A DNA stretch of 64,000 nucleotides from Phycicoccus sp. Soil748 (GCF_001428025.1 NZ_LMSC01000002.1:116293-180292), one strand, 5' to 3'. Positions 37,538-46,983 are shown, counted from the first letter of the stretch. Translations and numbers: made by a program. Notes: generated from the letters alone by a model not told the origin.

Positions 37538-38661
37538 CCGGCGCCGCCCCGGTCGCCCTGCGGCCCCACGCCCCCGATGCGGTCCTGCTCGGGTTCGCGC
37601 GGGCGCTGCGGGCGGCCGGGGTGGCGGTCACGGCCGACCGTGAGCGCACCTACCTCGAGGCGGCCGCAGAGGTCGGCCTGCTCGACCCCGCCGGGGTCTA
37701 CTGGGCCGGCCGGGCGACGCTGTGCTCGTCACCGGCCGACCTCGAGCGCTACGACCAGGTGTACGCCGCGTGGTTCGGCCTCGAGCGCGCCGGCACCCGC
37801 CCCCGGCAGGACCAGCCCCCCACGGTGACCATGGCTTCGCTCGACACCGACGGCGCCTCTGGGGAGGCCGGGGGGCAGGAGCAGGACACCGTCCAGGCCC
37901 GGGCGAGTGCGACCGAGGTGCTGCGGCACCGCGACATCGCCACCCTGGGCAGCGCCGAGCGCGCCCACCTCGCCGCGCTCTTCGCCCAGCTGCGCCCCCG
38001 CGCGCCGCGGCGTCCGGCGCACCGCGCGACCCCGTCCCGGCGGGGTGCCGTGGACGCGCGCCGGACGCTGCGCGAGCAGCTGCGCCGGATGGGCGAGCCT
38101 GGCCCGATCGCGTGGCGCCGCCGAGGCACCCGCCCACGGAGGGTCGTGCTGCTGGTCGACGTGTCGGGGTCCATGAGCGCCTACGCCGACGCCCTGCTGC
38201 GGCTCGCGCACACGTACGCCGCGACCGGGCTGCCCGTCGAGGTGTTCACCCTCGGCACCCGGCTGACCCACGTGACCCGGCCGCTGCGCCAGCGCGACCC
38301 GGAGCGCGCACTGGTGGCGTGCGGCGACGTGGTGCCCGACTGGTCCGGGGGCACCCGCCTGGCCCAGGGGCTCAAGGCCTTCCTCGACCGCTGGGGGCGG
38401 CGCGGCATGGCACGGGGCGCTGTGGTGGTGGTGTTCAGCGACGGCTGGGAGCGGGACGCGCCGGAGGCCCTCGGTGAGCAGATGCGTCGACTGAGGGCTC
38501 TCGCCCACCGCGTGGTGTGGGTCAACCCGCACCGGGGCAAGGAGGGCTACGCGCCCGTGCAGCAGGGGATCGTCGCCGCGCTGCCCCACATCGACGACTT
38601 CGTGGCAGGACACTCCATGGCTGCCTTCGAGGAGCTGGTGGAGGTGGTGGCCTGTGCGTGA
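37534..38661 (+). CDS. VWA domain protein (CoxE-like)
   Basis: The 375-residue protein has a C-terminal von Willebrand A domain. The MIDAS motif DVSGSMS starts at Asp209, a Thr lies in the SGGTRLAQGL block, and FSDGWERDAP follows. The N-terminal half is Arg/Ala-rich and resembles CoxE/DUF444-like proteins. With MoxR it forms the AAA+/VWA chaperone pair used in Mo-hydroxylase maturation. ATG at 37534 overlaps the moxR stop by four bases. Confidence 0.87.
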   Translation: MTGAAPVALRPHAPDAVLLGFARALRAAGVAVTADRERTYLEAAAEVGLLDPAGVYWAGRATLCSSPADLERYDQVYAAWFGLERAGTRPRQDQPPTVTMASLDTDGASGEAGGQEQDTVQARASATEVLRHRDIATLGSAERAHLAALFAQLRPRAPRRPAHRATPSRRGAVDARRTLREQLRRMGEPGPIAWRRRGTRPRRVVLLVDVSGSMSAYADALLRLAHTYAATGLPVEVFTLGTRLTHVTRPLRQRDPERALVACGDVVPDWSGGTRLAQGLKAFLDRWGRRGMARGAVVVVFSDGWERDAPEALGEQMRRLRALAHRVVWVNPHRGKEGYAPVQQGIVAALPHIDDFVAGHSMAAFEELVEVVACA

Positions 38662-39856
38662 GGTGATGCCGGAGCTGGTGCGGTGGTGGGAGGCGGGGGC
38701 CACCGTCGGCGTCGGCACCGTCGTGGCGACCTGGCGCTCCGCCCCGCGCCCCGCAGGCGCGTCCATGCTCGTCGGCCCGGGTGGCGAGGCGGTCGGATCG
38801 GTGTCCGGCGGGTGCGTGGAGGGCGCCGTCTACGAGCTGGCCTCGGCGGTCGTCGCCGACGGGACGCCGGTCCTGCAGCGCTACGGCGTCAGCGACGACG
38901 ACGCGTACGCCGTGGGCCTGACCTGTGGCGGCATCCTCGACGTCTTCGTCGAGAAGGTGAGCCGCGAGACGTTCCCCGAGCTCGGTGGGGTCGCCGAGGA
39001 CGTCGAGGCCGGACGGCCGGTGGCCGTCGCCACCGTCATCGACCACCCCGACCCTTCGTGGCTCGGGCGCCGGCTGGTGGTGCGACCGGAGGGCTCCGAG
39101 CCCGGCGACAGCGGGTCGCTCGGCTCGACGCGCGCCGACGATGCCGTCACCGACGACGCCCGGGGTCTCCTCGCGGCAGGGCGCACGGAGACGCTCACCT
39201 ACGGTCCGGACGGCGAACGGCGCGGCGAGGGCATGCGCGTCTTCGTCTCCTCGTTCGCCCCGCGCCCACGCATGCTGGTCTTCGGCGCCATCGACTTCGC
39301 GGCGGCCGTCGCCCACGTGGGTCACTTCCTCGGCTACGAGGTGACGGTCTGTGACGCCCGGCCCGTCTTCGCCACCGCCAGCCGCTTCCCCTCGGCCGAC
39401 GAGGTCGTCGTGCAGTGGCCGCACCGCTACCTCGAGGCCGAGCGCGACGCCGGTCGCATCGACGGGCGCACCGTCGTCTGCGTGCTCACCCACGACCCGA
39501 AGTTCGACGTGCCCGTCCTCGAGATCGCGCTGCGGCTGCCGGAGGTGGCGTTCGTGGGGGCGATGGGCTCGCGCCGCACCCACGACGACCGGCTCGCGCG
39601 GCTGCGGGAGGCAGGGCTGACCGACGAGGAGCTCGGGAGGTTGTCGAGCCCGGTCGGCCTCGACCTCGGCGCCCGCACCCCGGAGGAGACCGCGGTGAGC
39701 ATCGCCGCCGAGATCGTGGCCCTGCAGTGGGGCGGGCGCGGCGACCGCCTCGCCGACCGCGAGGGGCCCATCCACCACCACGCCGACACCGGTCCGGAGC
39801 CGCCGGCGGTGTCAGCCGACATGGCAGAGCACGCGGGAGGTGGGGCGAGGACCTAG
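38654..39856 (+). CDS. XdhC/CoxF family Mo-enzyme maturation protein
   Basis: The 400-residue protein has the XdhC N-terminal domain ([44 protein letters not shown]). A C-terminal Rossmann domain ([20 protein letters not shown], then [18 protein letters not shown]) follows. XdhC proteins bind the molybdenum cofactor and mediate its sulfuration before insertion. The conserved Cys residues are in GGC and TCGG. GTG at 38654 overlaps the VWA gene end by 8 bases. Confidence 0.9.
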   Translation: MREVMPELVRWWEAGATVGVGTVVATWRSAPRPAGASMLVGPGGEAVGSVSGGCVEGAVYELASAVVADGTPVLQRYGVSDDDAYAVGLTCGGILDVFVEKVSRETFPELGGVAEDVEAGRPVAVATVIDHPDPSWLGRRLVVRPEGSEPGDSGSLGSTRADDAVTDDARGLLAAGRTETLTYGPDGERRGEGMRVFVSSFAPRPRMLVFGAIDFAAAVAHVGHFLGYEVTVCDARPVFATASRFPSADEVVVQWPHRYLEAERDAGRIDGRTVVCVLTHDPKFDVPVLEIALRLPEVAFVGAMGSRRTHDDRLARLREAGLTDEELGRLSSPVGLDLGARTPEETAVSIAAEIVALQWGGRGDRLADREGPIHHHADTGPEPPAVSADMAEHAGGGART

Positions 39857-39869
39857 CCGGTCCGCGGGG

Positions 39870-39898
39870 TTGTCGAAGCAGGGCAGTGCAGCAGTAAT
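39870..39898 (+). promoter_or_regulatory. Candidate promoter of the Mo-hydroxylase structural genes
   Basis: TTGTCG (39870-39875) and AGTAAT (39893-39898) are spaced by 17 bases. A strong ribosome site AAAGGAGTG lies at 39932-39940, before the ATG at 39945. Separate transcription of coxSLMG is therefore plausible. Confidence 0.45.
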
Positions 39899-39944
39899 CC
39901 GCAGAGGCGCCGGCAGGTGCCCCTCGAACACAAAGGAGTGTTGG

Positions 39945-40451
39945 ATGACCCGGATCAACGTCACGGTCGACGGTGTCGGCTACGAGGACGAGGTGGAGCC
40001 GCGCACGCTGCTCGTCCACTACCTGAGGGAGACCTTGGGCAAGACCGGCACGGTGGTGGGGTGCGACACGAGCAACTGCGGGGCCTGCACCGTGCACCTC
40101 GACGGGCGCAGCGTGAAGTCCTGCAACGTCCTCGCCGTCCAGGCCGACGGCCACGAGGTGACCACGATCGAGGGCCTCGCCCAGGACGGCGAGCTGCACC
40201 CGATGCAGAGGGCGTTCCACGACTGCCACGCGCTCCAGTGCGGCTACTGCACCCCCGGCATGATCATGCAGGCCATCGACGTCCTCAACGACAACCCGCA
40301 CCCCTCAGAGGAGCAGATCCGCGTCGGCCTCGAGGGCAACCTGTGTCGCTGCACCGGCTACCACAACATCGTCAAGGCCGTGCAGCAGGCGGCTGACGAG
40401 GGATCCACCGCGGGTGCCTCCGCAGGTGCCACTGCAGGCGGTGCCCAGTGA
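39945..40451 (+). CDS. coxS: Mo-hydroxylase small subunit (2Fe-2S)
   Basis: The 168-residue subunit of a CO dehydrogenase/xanthine dehydrogenase-type enzyme has two [2Fe-2S] clusters. The plant-type motif is [16 protein letters not shown] near residues 43-58. The second-domain motif is CGYCTPGM with [11 protein letters not shown] near residue 128. A Gly/Ala/Ser tail of about 20 residues follows. It passes electrons from the Mo site to the FAD subunit. Confidence 0.93.
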   Translation: MTRINVTVDGVGYEDEVEPRTLLVHYLRETLGKTGTVVGCDTSNCGACTVHLDGRSVKSCNVLAVQADGHEVTTIEGLAQDGELHPMQRAFHDCHALQCGYCTPGMIMQAIDVLNDNPHPSEEQIRVGLEGNLCRCTGYHNIVKAVQQAADEGSTAGASAGATAGGAQ

Positions 40452-42940
40452 CCGCCGTCGAGGACCGGCCGAAGACCGAGATCGGTGCGGCCCGCAAGCG
40501 CAAGGAGGACCAGCGCCTCATCACCGGCCGGACCAAGTGGACCGACAACATCCAGCTCCCGGGCATGCGGCACCTGGCCATGGTGCGCAGCCCCTTCGCG
40601 CACGCCACGATCACCGGCATCGACACCTCGGCGGCGAAGTCGTCGCCCGGGGTCCTGGCGGTCCTGACCGGTGAGGACGTCAAGGACATCCAGGGCGGCA
40701 TGGCCAACGCCTGGCCCATCACCGAGGACCAGAAGGCGCCGGTGCACCCGGCGATCGCCGTGGACCACGTGGCCTTCGCCGGTGAGATCGTCGCCGTCGT
40801 CGTGGCCAGGTCCGCCGCCGCTGCCCGTGACGCCGCCGAGCTGGTGGACGTCGACTACGACGAGCTGCCGCCGGTCCTCGACCTCAAGGAGGCCGCCAAG
40901 GACGCGGTGCTGGCGCACCCCAGCCTGGGTACCAACAAGAGCGCGTTCTGGCAGTTCGACTCGGCAGGTGCGGGGACGGGCGGGCCCGTCGACGAGGCGA
41001 TCGAGAAGGCGCGGGCCGACGGCATCGTCATCGAGCGCGAGTACCGCCAGCAGCGGCTCATCCCCGCGTTCATGGAGCCGCGGTCTGTGGTGTGCGACCC
41101 GACCGGCGAGCAGCTGACGATCTGGACGGCCACGCAGGTCCCGCACTTCGTCCGCATCTTCACCGCCCTGGTGCTCGGCATCCCGGAGAGCAAGATCCGC
41201 GTCATCGCCCCCGACGTGGGCGGCGGGTTCGGCGGCAAGCTCCAGCACACCCCCGAGGAGGTCATCGCCGTCCTCGCGGCGCGGCACACGGGCAAGCCCG
41301 TCAAGTACACCGAGACCCGCAGCGAGTCGCTGCTCTCGGGGCACCACGGCCGCGACCAGTGGCAGAAGCTCACCCTGGCCGCCACCAAGGACGGCACGGT
41401 CACCGGGCTCAAGGTCGACCTCCTGGCCGACATGGGCGCCTACCTGGGGCTCGTCACCTCCGGAATCCCCGTCCTCGGGGCGTTCATGTTCAACGCCATC
41501 TACAAGTTCCCGGCCTACCAGTTCAACTGCACCAACCTGTTCACCAACAAGACGTGGACCGACGCCTACCGCGGAGCCGGGCGCCCCGAGGCGACGTATG
41601 CCATCGAGCGGCTCATGGACGAGCTCGCCGCCGAGGTGGGCGTGGACCCGCTGGAGATCCGCGAGAAGAACTGGATCAAGCACGAGGAGTTCCCGTTCAC
41701 CACGGTGGCCGGGATGACCTACGACTCCGGCAACTACGAGGCGGCGACGGCCAGGGCACGAGAGCTCTTCGACTACGACGGGCTGCGCCGCGAGCAGCAG
41801 GAGCGCCGCGACCGCAAGGACCCGGTCCAGCTGGGCCTGGGCGTCTCCACCTTCACCGAGATGTGCGGGCTCGCCCCCTCCCGGGTGCTCGGTGCGCTGC
41901 GCTACGCCGCGGGCGGGTGGGAGCACGCCACGGTCCGGATGCTGCCGACCGGCAAGGTCGAGGTGGTCACGGGCACCTCGCCGCACGGCCAGGGCCACGA
42001 GACGGTCTGGAGCCAGATCATCGCCGACAAGCTCGGCGTCCCGTTCGAGGACGTCGAGGTCCTGCACGGCGACACCCAGATCGCCAACCGCGGCCTCGAC
42101 ACCTACGGCTCACGCTCGCTGGTCGTCGGTGGACAGGCCCTGGTGATGGCTGCCGACCGGGTCATCGAGAAGGCCAAGCCGCACGCCGCGCACCTGCTGG
42201 AGGCCTCGGTCGACGACATCGAGTTCTCCGGCGGCCAGTTCAAGGTCAAGGGCACCGACAAGGGCAAGGCCATGGCCGAGGTGGTCTGGGCGGCGTTCTC
42301 GTCGCACGACCTGCCCGAGGGCCTCGAACCCACCCTGGACGCCGACGCGACCTACGACCCCGTCGACTTCTCCTTCCCGCACGGCACCCACCTGTGCGCC
42401 ATGGAGGTCGACACCGAGACGGGTCAGGTGTCGATGCGCAAGTACGTCTGCGTCGACGACATCGGCAACATCATGAACCCGCTCATCGTCGAGGGGCAGG
42501 TGCACGGCGGTCTCGTCCAGGGCATCGCGCAGGCGTTGTGGGAGGAGGCGGTCTACGACGACCAGGGGACCCTCGTGTCGGGCTCGTTCGTCGACTACAC
42601 CCTGCCCACCGCGGCCGACACGATCTCGTTCGTCACCGACAACACCGTGTCGCCGTCGACGACCAACGACCTCGGCGCCAAGGGGGTCGGCGAGGCAGGC
42701 TGCATCGCCTCCACCCCGGCCGTCGTCAACGCCGTCGTCGACGCCCTGCGGCCAATGGGCATCAACGACATCCAGATGCCCTGCACCCCCGAGCGGGTCT
42801 GGAAAGCCATCCGGTCCGCCGGCTCCGACCAGGCCGACGCCACCACCGGTGACGCCCAGCCGCACTTCGACGCGGGGGCACCCAACCAGGCCCCACCGGA
42901 CCCCAGTAGCAGCGCCTCCGCGGAAGGAGCGGACCAGTGA
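40448..42940 (+). CDS. coxL: Mo-hydroxylase large subunit, form II CO dehydrogenase-like
   Basis: The 830-residue molybdopterin subunit carries [15 protein letters not shown] near residue 258 and the diagnostic active-site loop AYRGAGR (residues 373-379). Form I CO dehydrogenase has AYxCSFR with a catalytic Cys there, so this is a form II enzyme whose true substrate is uncertain. Near the end, [20 protein letters not shown] contains the conserved catalytic Glu. Gene order small-large-medium also matches form II. GTG at 40448 overlaps the small-subunit stop. Confidence 0.92.
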   Translation: MTAVEDRPKTEIGAARKRKEDQRLITGRTKWTDNIQLPGMRHLAMVRSPFAHATITGIDTSAAKSSPGVLAVLTGEDVKDIQGGMANAWPITEDQKAPVHPAIAVDHVAFAGEIVAVVVARSAAAARDAAELVDVDYDELPPVLDLKEAAKDAVLAHPSLGTNKSAFWQFDSAGAGTGGPVDEAIEKARADGIVIEREYRQQRLIPAFMEPRSVVCDPTGEQLTIWTATQVPHFVRIFTALVLGIPESKIRVIAPDVGGGFGGKLQHTPEEVIAVLAARHTGKPVKYTETRSESLLSGHHGRDQWQKLTLAATKDGTVTGLKVDLLADMGAYLGLVTSGIPVLGAFMFNAIYKFPAYQFNCTNLFTNKTWTDAYRGAGRPEATYAIERLMDELAAEVGVDPLEIREKNWIKHEEFPFTTVAGMTYDSGNYEAATARARELFDYDGLRREQQERRDRKDPVQLGLGVSTFTEMCGLAPSRVLGALRYAAGGWEHATVRMLPTGKVEVVTGTSPHGQGHETVWSQIIADKLGVPFEDVEVLHGDTQIANRGLDTYGSRSLVVGGQALVMAADRVIEKAKPHAAHLLEASVDDIEFSGGQFKVKGTDKGKAMAEVVWAAFSSHDLPEGLEPTLDADATYDPVDFSFPHGTHLCAMEVDTETGQVSMRKYVCVDDIGNIMNPLIVEGQVHGGLVQGIAQALWEEAVYDDQGTLVSGSFVDYTLPTAADTISFVTDNTVSPSTTNDLGAKGVGEAGCIASTPAVVNAVVDALRPMGINDIQMPCTPERVWKAIRSAGSDQADATTGDAQPHFDAGAPNQAPPDPSSSASAEGADQ

Positions 42941-43791
42941 TCCCGGCCCGGTTCGACTACGTCGCCCCCACCTCGGTGGCCGACGCGCTCAGCGCGCTGG
43001 CCGAGGCCGGCGACGACGCCAAGGTGATGGCAGGAGGGCAGAGCCTCCTTCCCATCCTGCGCATGCGCCTCAACGCCCCGGAGACGGTGGTCGACCTCGG
43101 TCGCATCGAGGAGCTGCGCGGGGTCCGCGACGAGGGCGACCACGTCGTCATCGGCGCCATGACCACGTATGCCGACGTGCTGGCGAGCGACCTCGTCCGC
43201 CAGCACGCGGGGGTGCTCACCGACGCCATCGAGGAGGTGGCCGACCCGCAGATCCGGCACCGCGGCACGGTGGGCGGTGCGCTGGTGCACGCCGACCCGG
43301 CCGGCGACGTCGGGGCCCCGGTGCTCGCCCTGGACGCCGAGCTGGTGGTCACCGGGCCGGGCGGTGAGCGCACGGTGCCGGCCGCCGAGTTCTTCCGCGA
43401 CCTCTTCGAGACGGCGGTGGGCGAGGGCGAGCTGCTCACCGCGATCCGCATCCCGAAGCACACCGGGTGGGGCAGCCGCTACGAGAAGTTCGTGCGCGTG
43501 GCCCACCAGTGGTCCATCGTCGCCGTCGCGGCGACGGTACGGGTCGAGGGCGGCGCGATCGCGGAGGCCCGGATCGGGTTGACCAACATGGGTTCGACGC
43601 CGCTGCGGGCCACCGCGGTGGAGCAGGCCCTCGTCGGGAAGGCGGCCACGGAGGACGCGGTGCGGGAGGCGTGCGCCGCAGCCGCCGAGGGCACCAACCC
43701 GCCCTCGGACCTCAACGGCGACGCCGACTACCGCAAGCACCTCGCGACCGTCCTCACCCGTCGCGCGGTGCTCGCCGCGGCAGGGGCGTGA
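42937..43791 (+). CDS. coxM: Mo-hydroxylase medium subunit (FAD-binding)
   Basis: The 284-residue flavoprotein has the two FAD motifs of the family: AGGQSLLPILRMRL near residues 30-43, and the block with IRHRGTVGGALVHADPAGD near residue 104. It receives electrons from the Fe-S subunit and passes them to an acceptor. The GTG at 42937 overlaps the large-subunit stop. Confidence 0.93.
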   Translation: MIPARFDYVAPTSVADALSALAEAGDDAKVMAGGQSLLPILRMRLNAPETVVDLGRIEELRGVRDEGDHVVIGAMTTYADVLASDLVRQHAGVLTDAIEEVADPQIRHRGTVGGALVHADPAGDVGAPVLALDAELVVTGPGGERTVPAAEFFRDLFETAVGEGELLTAIRIPKHTGWGSRYEKFVRVAHQWSIVAVAATVRVEGGAIAEARIGLTNMGSTPLRATAVEQALVGKAATEDAVREACAAAAEGTNPPSDLNGDADYRKHLATVLTRRAVLAAAGA

Positions 43792-43795
43792 GCCC

Positions 43796-44530
43796 GTGGA
43801 GCTGACCCACTCGTTCACCGTCCCGGCCTCGGTCGAGCACACCTGGGCGACCTTCATGGACCTGCAGGAGGTCGGCAGCTGCTTCCCCGGGGCGACGGTC
43901 ACCGACGTCACCGGCGACGGCTTCGCGGGGACGGTCAAGGTCAAGCTCGGACCGATCGCCCTGGTGTACTCCGGAAGCGGCTCCTTCGTGGAACGCGACG
44001 ACGAGGCGCACCGTGCGGTCATCGACGCCAAGGGGAAGGACAAGCGTGGCAACGGCACCGCCGGCGCCACCGTGACGATCCAGCTCACCGACGCCGGTGA
44101 CGGCACGACCAGGGCTGACGTGCAGACCGACCTCAACGTCACCGGCAAGCCGGCGCAGTTCGGCCGGGGCGTCATGCAGGACGTCTCGGACAAGCTGCTC
44201 GGCCAGTTCGTCGGCTGCATCGAGGGCAAGGTCGCCGGGCCACCGGCAGCAGCGGCGCCGGCATCCCCGTCGGACGAGGAGGTGGCGGCCGCCCCGACGG
44301 TTGCGACGCCCGTCGTCAACGGGTCCACCGGGGCGGGGCCGGCGCCCGTGCCCTCGTCGCCGGTGGCCGGCAAGACGCCCACACCGGCGCGCGAGGCCGA
44401 GTCCCTCGACCTCGGGGCGACGGTCCTCCCCGTCGTGCTCAGGTCCTACGCCACCCAGATCGCCGGCGCCGTCGCGGCCCTGGTGGTCCTCGTGGTCGTG
44501 GTCCGCAGCCTGCGCAGGCGCAGGGGCTGA
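43796..44530 (+). CDS. coxG: CoxG-like SRPBCC protein with C-terminal membrane anchor
   Basis: The 244-residue protein begins with an SRPBCC/CoxG domain (ELTHSFTVPASVEHTWATFM, then PGATVTDVTGDGFAGTVKVK). An Ala/Pro/Ser-rich linker follows (about residues 145-205), and a single transmembrane helix (IAGAVAALVVLVVVV) ends in basic residues. CoxG in carboxydotrophs helps tether CO dehydrogenase to the membrane, and some CoxG proteins bind quinone. GTG at 43796 is five bases after the medium-subunit stop. Confidence 0.88.
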   Translation: MELTHSFTVPASVEHTWATFMDLQEVGSCFPGATVTDVTGDGFAGTVKVKLGPIALVYSGSGSFVERDDEAHRAVIDAKGKDKRGNGTAGATVTIQLTDAGDGTTRADVQTDLNVTGKPAQFGRGVMQDVSDKLLGQFVGCIEGKVAGPPAAAAPASPSDEEVAAAPTVATPVVNGSTGAGPAPVPSSPVAGKTPTPAREAESLDLGATVLPVVLRSYATQIAGAVAALVVLVVVVRSLRRRRG

Positions 44531-44555
44531 CAGCGCGCGCCGACGCACGACCCCC

Positions 44556-44584
44556 AGGGGTCCCACCGCGACGGTGGGGTCCCT
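44556..44584 (+). terminator. Terminator of the Mo-hydroxylase operon
   Basis: AGGGGTCCCACCG pairs with CGGTGGGGTCCCT around CGA; there are two central mismatches. Confidence 0.55.
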
Positions 44585-44602
44585 GCGGCGTGCCTGCTCA
44601 CC

Positions 44603-44608
44603 TACGCT
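44603..44608 (+). promoter_or_regulatory. -10 element of aroQ
   Basis: TACGCT ends 6 bases before the ATG at 44615, indicating a leaderless message. Confidence 0.45.
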
Positions 44609-44614
44609 GGGCCC

Positions 44615-45073
44615 ATGACCGGCCCGAGCGAGCCCACCGTCGTCGTCCTCAACGGACCGAACCTCAACCTGCTCGGCGAGCGTGAGCCGGAGGTCTACGG
44701 CCACGACACGCTGGCCGACATCGAGGCCCTGTGCCGCAAGGCGGCCAGCCGCGCCGGTCTCGCGGTCGACTTCCGCCAGAGCAACCACGAGGGCGTGCTC
44801 ATCGACGCTATCCACGAGACGCGCCGGACCGCAGTCGGGTTCGTGGTCAACGCCGGCGCCCTCACCCACACCTCCATCGCGCTGCGCGACGCGCTCGCGA
44901 CGGTCGAGGCGCCGGTCTTCGAGGTGCACCTGAGCAACGTCCACGCCCGCGAGGAGTTCAGGCACCACTCCTACCTCTCCGCCGTCTCCACCGGTGTCAT
45001 CGTCGGCTGCGGCCCGAGCGGCTACGCCTACGCCGTCGCGCGCATCTCCGAGCTCGTCCAGCACCGCCCCTGA
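44615..45073 (+). CDS. aroQ: Type II 3-dehydroquinate dehydratase
   Basis: The 152-residue enzyme of the shikimate pathway dehydrates 3-dehydroquinate. The signature [18 protein letters not shown] (near residues 12-29) contains the catalytic Tyr. [19 protein letters not shown] and [17 protein letters not shown] with the catalytic His follow. Length is typical. It stands alone, away from other aro genes in this window. Confidence 0.95.
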   Translation: MTGPSEPTVVVLNGPNLNLLGEREPEVYGHDTLADIEALCRKAASRAGLAVDFRQSNHEGVLIDAIHETRRTAVGFVVNAGALTHTSIALRDALATVEAPVFEVHLSNVHAREEFRHHSYLSAVSTGVIVGCGPSGYAYAVARISELVQHRP

Positions 45074-45088
45074 GGTCCGTCGAGGCGG

Positions 45089-45094
45089 CAGACT
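45089..45094 (+). promoter_or_regulatory. Possible -10 of the acyl-CoA dehydrogenase gene
   Basis: CAGACT ends 7 bases before the ATG at 45102; consensus match is moderate. Confidence 0.3.
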
Positions 45095-45101
45095 GGGGGC
45101 C

Positions 45102-46295
45102 ATGGCCACCGCACGCAAGCCGCTCGACCCCATGGACCTCGCCGGCATCGACGACCTCCTCTCCGACGAGGAGAAGGCCGTCCGCAGCACGGTGCGCACC
45201 TTCCTCGACCAGCGCGTCGAGCCCCACGTCGCCGACTGGTTCGAGCGCGGTGAGCTCGACGACGTCCGCGGCCTGACCAAGGAGCTGGGCGCCCTCGGGC
45301 TGCTCGGGATGCACCTGGACGGCTACGGCTGCGCGGGCATGAGCGCCGTCGACTACGGCCTGGCCTGCCTCGAGCTGGAGGCGACCGACTCGGGGGTGCG
45401 CAGCCTGGTGTCGGTGCAGGGGTCGCTGGCGATGTTCGCGATCCACCGCTGGGGCAGCGAGGAGCACAAGCAGCAGTGGCTCCCACGGATGGCCGCCGGC
45501 GAGGCGATCGGCTGCTTCGGCCTCACCGAGCCCGACCACGGCTCCGACCCGGCCTCCATGCGCACCCGGGCGAGGCGGGACGGCGACGACTGGGTCCTCG
45601 ACGGCGCGAAGATGTGGATCACCAACGGCTCCGTCGCCGACGTCGCGGTCGTGTGGGCGCAGGCGGGGGAGGAGCACGGCGGCATCCGGGGCTTCGTGGT
45701 GCCGACCGACACCCCCGGCTTCTCCGCGCCGCTGATCAAGCACAAGCTCAGCCTGCGGGCGTCCGTGACCAGCGAGCTGGTCCTCGAGGGCGTGAGGCTG
45801 CCCGCCGACGCGGTCCTCCCCGAGGTCCGGGGCCTCAAGGGGCCGCTCTCCTGCCTCTCCGAGGCGCGGTACGGCATCGTGTGGGGATCGCTCGGCGCCG
45901 CGCGCTCCAGCCTCGACACCGCACGCCGCTACTCCATGGAGCGCGAGCAGTTCGGCCGCCCACTGGCCGGGTTCCAGCTCACCCAGCAGAAGCTCGCCGA
46001 CATGGCGCTCGAGCTCGTCAAGGGCCAGCTGCTCGCCCTGCACCTCGGCCGCCGCAAGGACGCCGGCACCCTGCGCCCCGAGCAGGTCAGCCTCGGCAAG
46101 CTCAACAACATCCGCGAGTCCCTCGACATCTGCCGCACCGCCCGGACGATCCTGGGCGCCAACGGGATCAGCCTCGAGTACCCCGTCATCCGGCACATGA
46201 ACAACCTCGAGTCCGTGCTCACCTACGAGGGCACCGTGGAGATGCACACGCTCGTCATCGGGCAGGCGATGACGGGCCAGCAGGCCTTCCGGTAG
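45102..46295 (+). CDS. Acyl-CoA dehydrogenase, glutaryl-CoA dehydrogenase type
   Basis: The 397-residue flavoenzyme has GCFGLTEPDHGSDPASM near residue 139 and KMWITNGSVADV. The C-terminal block HMNNLESVLTYEGTVEMHTL carries Glu376, at the catalytic-base position of glutaryl-CoA dehydrogenase. In that family the enzyme oxidises and decarboxylates glutaryl-CoA to crotonyl-CoA during lysine or tryptophan breakdown. The exact substrate is inferred from this block. Confidence 0.85.
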   Translation: MATARKPLDPMDLAGIDDLLSDEEKAVRSTVRTFLDQRVEPHVADWFERGELDDVRGLTKELGALGLLGMHLDGYGCAGMSAVDYGLACLELEATDSGVRSLVSVQGSLAMFAIHRWGSEEHKQQWLPRMAAGEAIGCFGLTEPDHGSDPASMRTRARRDGDDWVLDGAKMWITNGSVADVAVVWAQAGEEHGGIRGFVVPTDTPGFSAPLIKHKLSLRASVTSELVLEGVRLPADAVLPEVRGLKGPLSCLSEARYGIVWGSLGAARSSLDTARRYSMEREQFGRPLAGFQLTQQKLADMALELVKGQLLALHLGRRKDAGTLRPEQVSLGKLNNIRESLDICRTARTILGANGISLEYPVIRHMNNLESVLTYEGTVEMHTLVIGQAMTGQQAFR

Positions 46296-46358
46296 ACGCC
46301 CGGGAGGGGCGCTCGACCGGCGTCGGCAGGGGCCCGGAGCGGTGCGTGGACCTCGATT

Positions 46359-46387
46359 TTCGGTCCGGGCACCCGAGCGTGTAGTCT
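46359..46387 (+). promoter_or_regulatory. Promoter of the tRNA-Thr/tRNA-Met unit
   Basis: TTCGGT (46359-46364) and TAGTCT (46382-46387) are spaced by 17 bases, with the mature tRNA 44 bases downstream. Confidence 0.5.
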
Positions 46388-46431
46388 CACCGTCGCACTT
46401 CCGCACGGCTCCGTGAGCCGTGGGTGTGCAG

Positions 46432-46504
46432 GCCCCCTTAGCTCAGTCGGCAGAGCGTTTCCATGGTAAGGAAAAGGTCGTCGGTTCGATTCCGACAGGG
46501 GGCT
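46432..46504 (+). tRNA. tRNA-Thr (anticodon GGT)
   Basis: Acceptor GCCCCCT pairs with AGGGGGC. The anticodon stem TTTCC/GGAAA closes the loop ATGGTAA with GGT at 46465-46467. The T arm is GTCGG-TTCGATT-CCGAC. The CCA end is not encoded. Confidence 0.95.
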
Positions 46505-46537
46505 CTGGGAAAGGCGTCGCAAGGCGCTGCACCCCAT

Positions 46538-46611
46538 GGCGGGGTAGCTCAGCTGGTTAGAGCGCACGACTCATAATCGTGAGGTCGCGGGATCGAGCCC
46601 CGCTCCCGCTA
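46538..46611 (+). tRNA. tRNA-Met (anticodon CAT), elongator type
   Basis: Acceptor GGCGGGG pairs with TCCCGCT with G-T wobbles at both ends. The anticodon stem CACGA/TCGTG closes the loop CTCATAA with CAT at 46572-46574. The T loop reads ATCGAGC, with A instead of the usual T at position 54. Position 1-72 pairing distinguishes it from initiator tRNA. Confidence 0.93.
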
Positions 46612-46621
46612 CAACCGCGAT

Positions 46622-46650
46622 TTCAGGATCAGCCTGAATCCGCGTACCCT
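46622..46650 (+). promoter_or_regulatory. Candidate promoter of rpmG
   Basis: TTCAGG (46622-46627) and TACCCT (46645-46650) are 17 bases apart. This predicts a leader of about 78 bases containing the stem-loop at 46676-46703. Confidence 0.4.
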
Positions 46651-46675
46651 GATGTGTCGCCGCCTGATGTCCCCG

Positions 46676-46703
46676 GATGTCTTGGCGCGGCGCCCCAGAC
46701 ATC
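46676..46703 (+). other. Stem-loop in the rpmG leader
   Basis: GATGTCT pairs with AGACATC and continues as GGCGC/GCGCC with one bulge. It lies between the candidate promoter and rpmG. Function unknown; it could be an L33 feedback or processing site. Confidence 0.4.
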
Positions 46704-46734
46704 ACCACCGTCAGTTCCGAGAGCAGGTTGCCCC

Positions 46735-46905
46735 GTGGCTAGCAAGAGCGCAGACGTCCGCCCCAAGATCACCTTGGCGTGCGTGGATTGCAAGGAGCGC
46801 AACTACATCACCAAGAAGAACCGTCGGAACAACCCCGACCGCCTGGAGATGAAGAAGTTCTGCCCTCGCGACGGGAAGCACACGGTCCACCGCGAGACCC
46901 GCTGA
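46735..46905 (+). CDS. rpmG: 50S ribosomal protein L33
   Basis: The 56-residue L33 begins with [20 protein letters not shown], and the family block [20 protein letters not shown] follows. Zinc-binding forms of L33 have two CxxC pairs. Here the first pair is intact (CVDC), but the second reads CPRD, with Asp in place of the last Cys. GTG start at 46735. It sits beside hadA/hadB as in mycobacteria. Confidence 0.93.
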   Translation: MASKSADVRPKITLACVDCKERNYITKKNRRNNPDRLEMKKFCPRDGKHTVHRETR

Positions 46906-46921
46906 GCTGAACCGCTTCGAC

Positions 46922-46954
46922 AGCCGCCCCGGACCCCGGTCCACGGGCGGCTTT
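46922..46954 (+). terminator. Terminator of rpmG
   Basis: AGCCGCCC pairs with GGGCGGCT, with an inner GGACC/GGTCC helix, followed by TT. Confidence 0.65.
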
Positions 46955-46983
46955 GTCGTGTCCGCAGCCGCGCCCCATAGGGT
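46953..46983 (+). promoter_or_regulatory. Promoter of hadA
   Basis: TTGTCG (46953-46958) and TAGGGT (46978-46983) are 19 bases apart. TAGGGT ends 7 bases before the ATG at 46991, so the message appears leaderless. Confidence 0.5.

Noticed and set aside
44615..46295. aroQ and the acyl-CoA dehydrogenase as one operon
   Set aside because: A separate -10-like element precedes the second gene and the pathways are unrelated; co-transcription is possible but unsupported.
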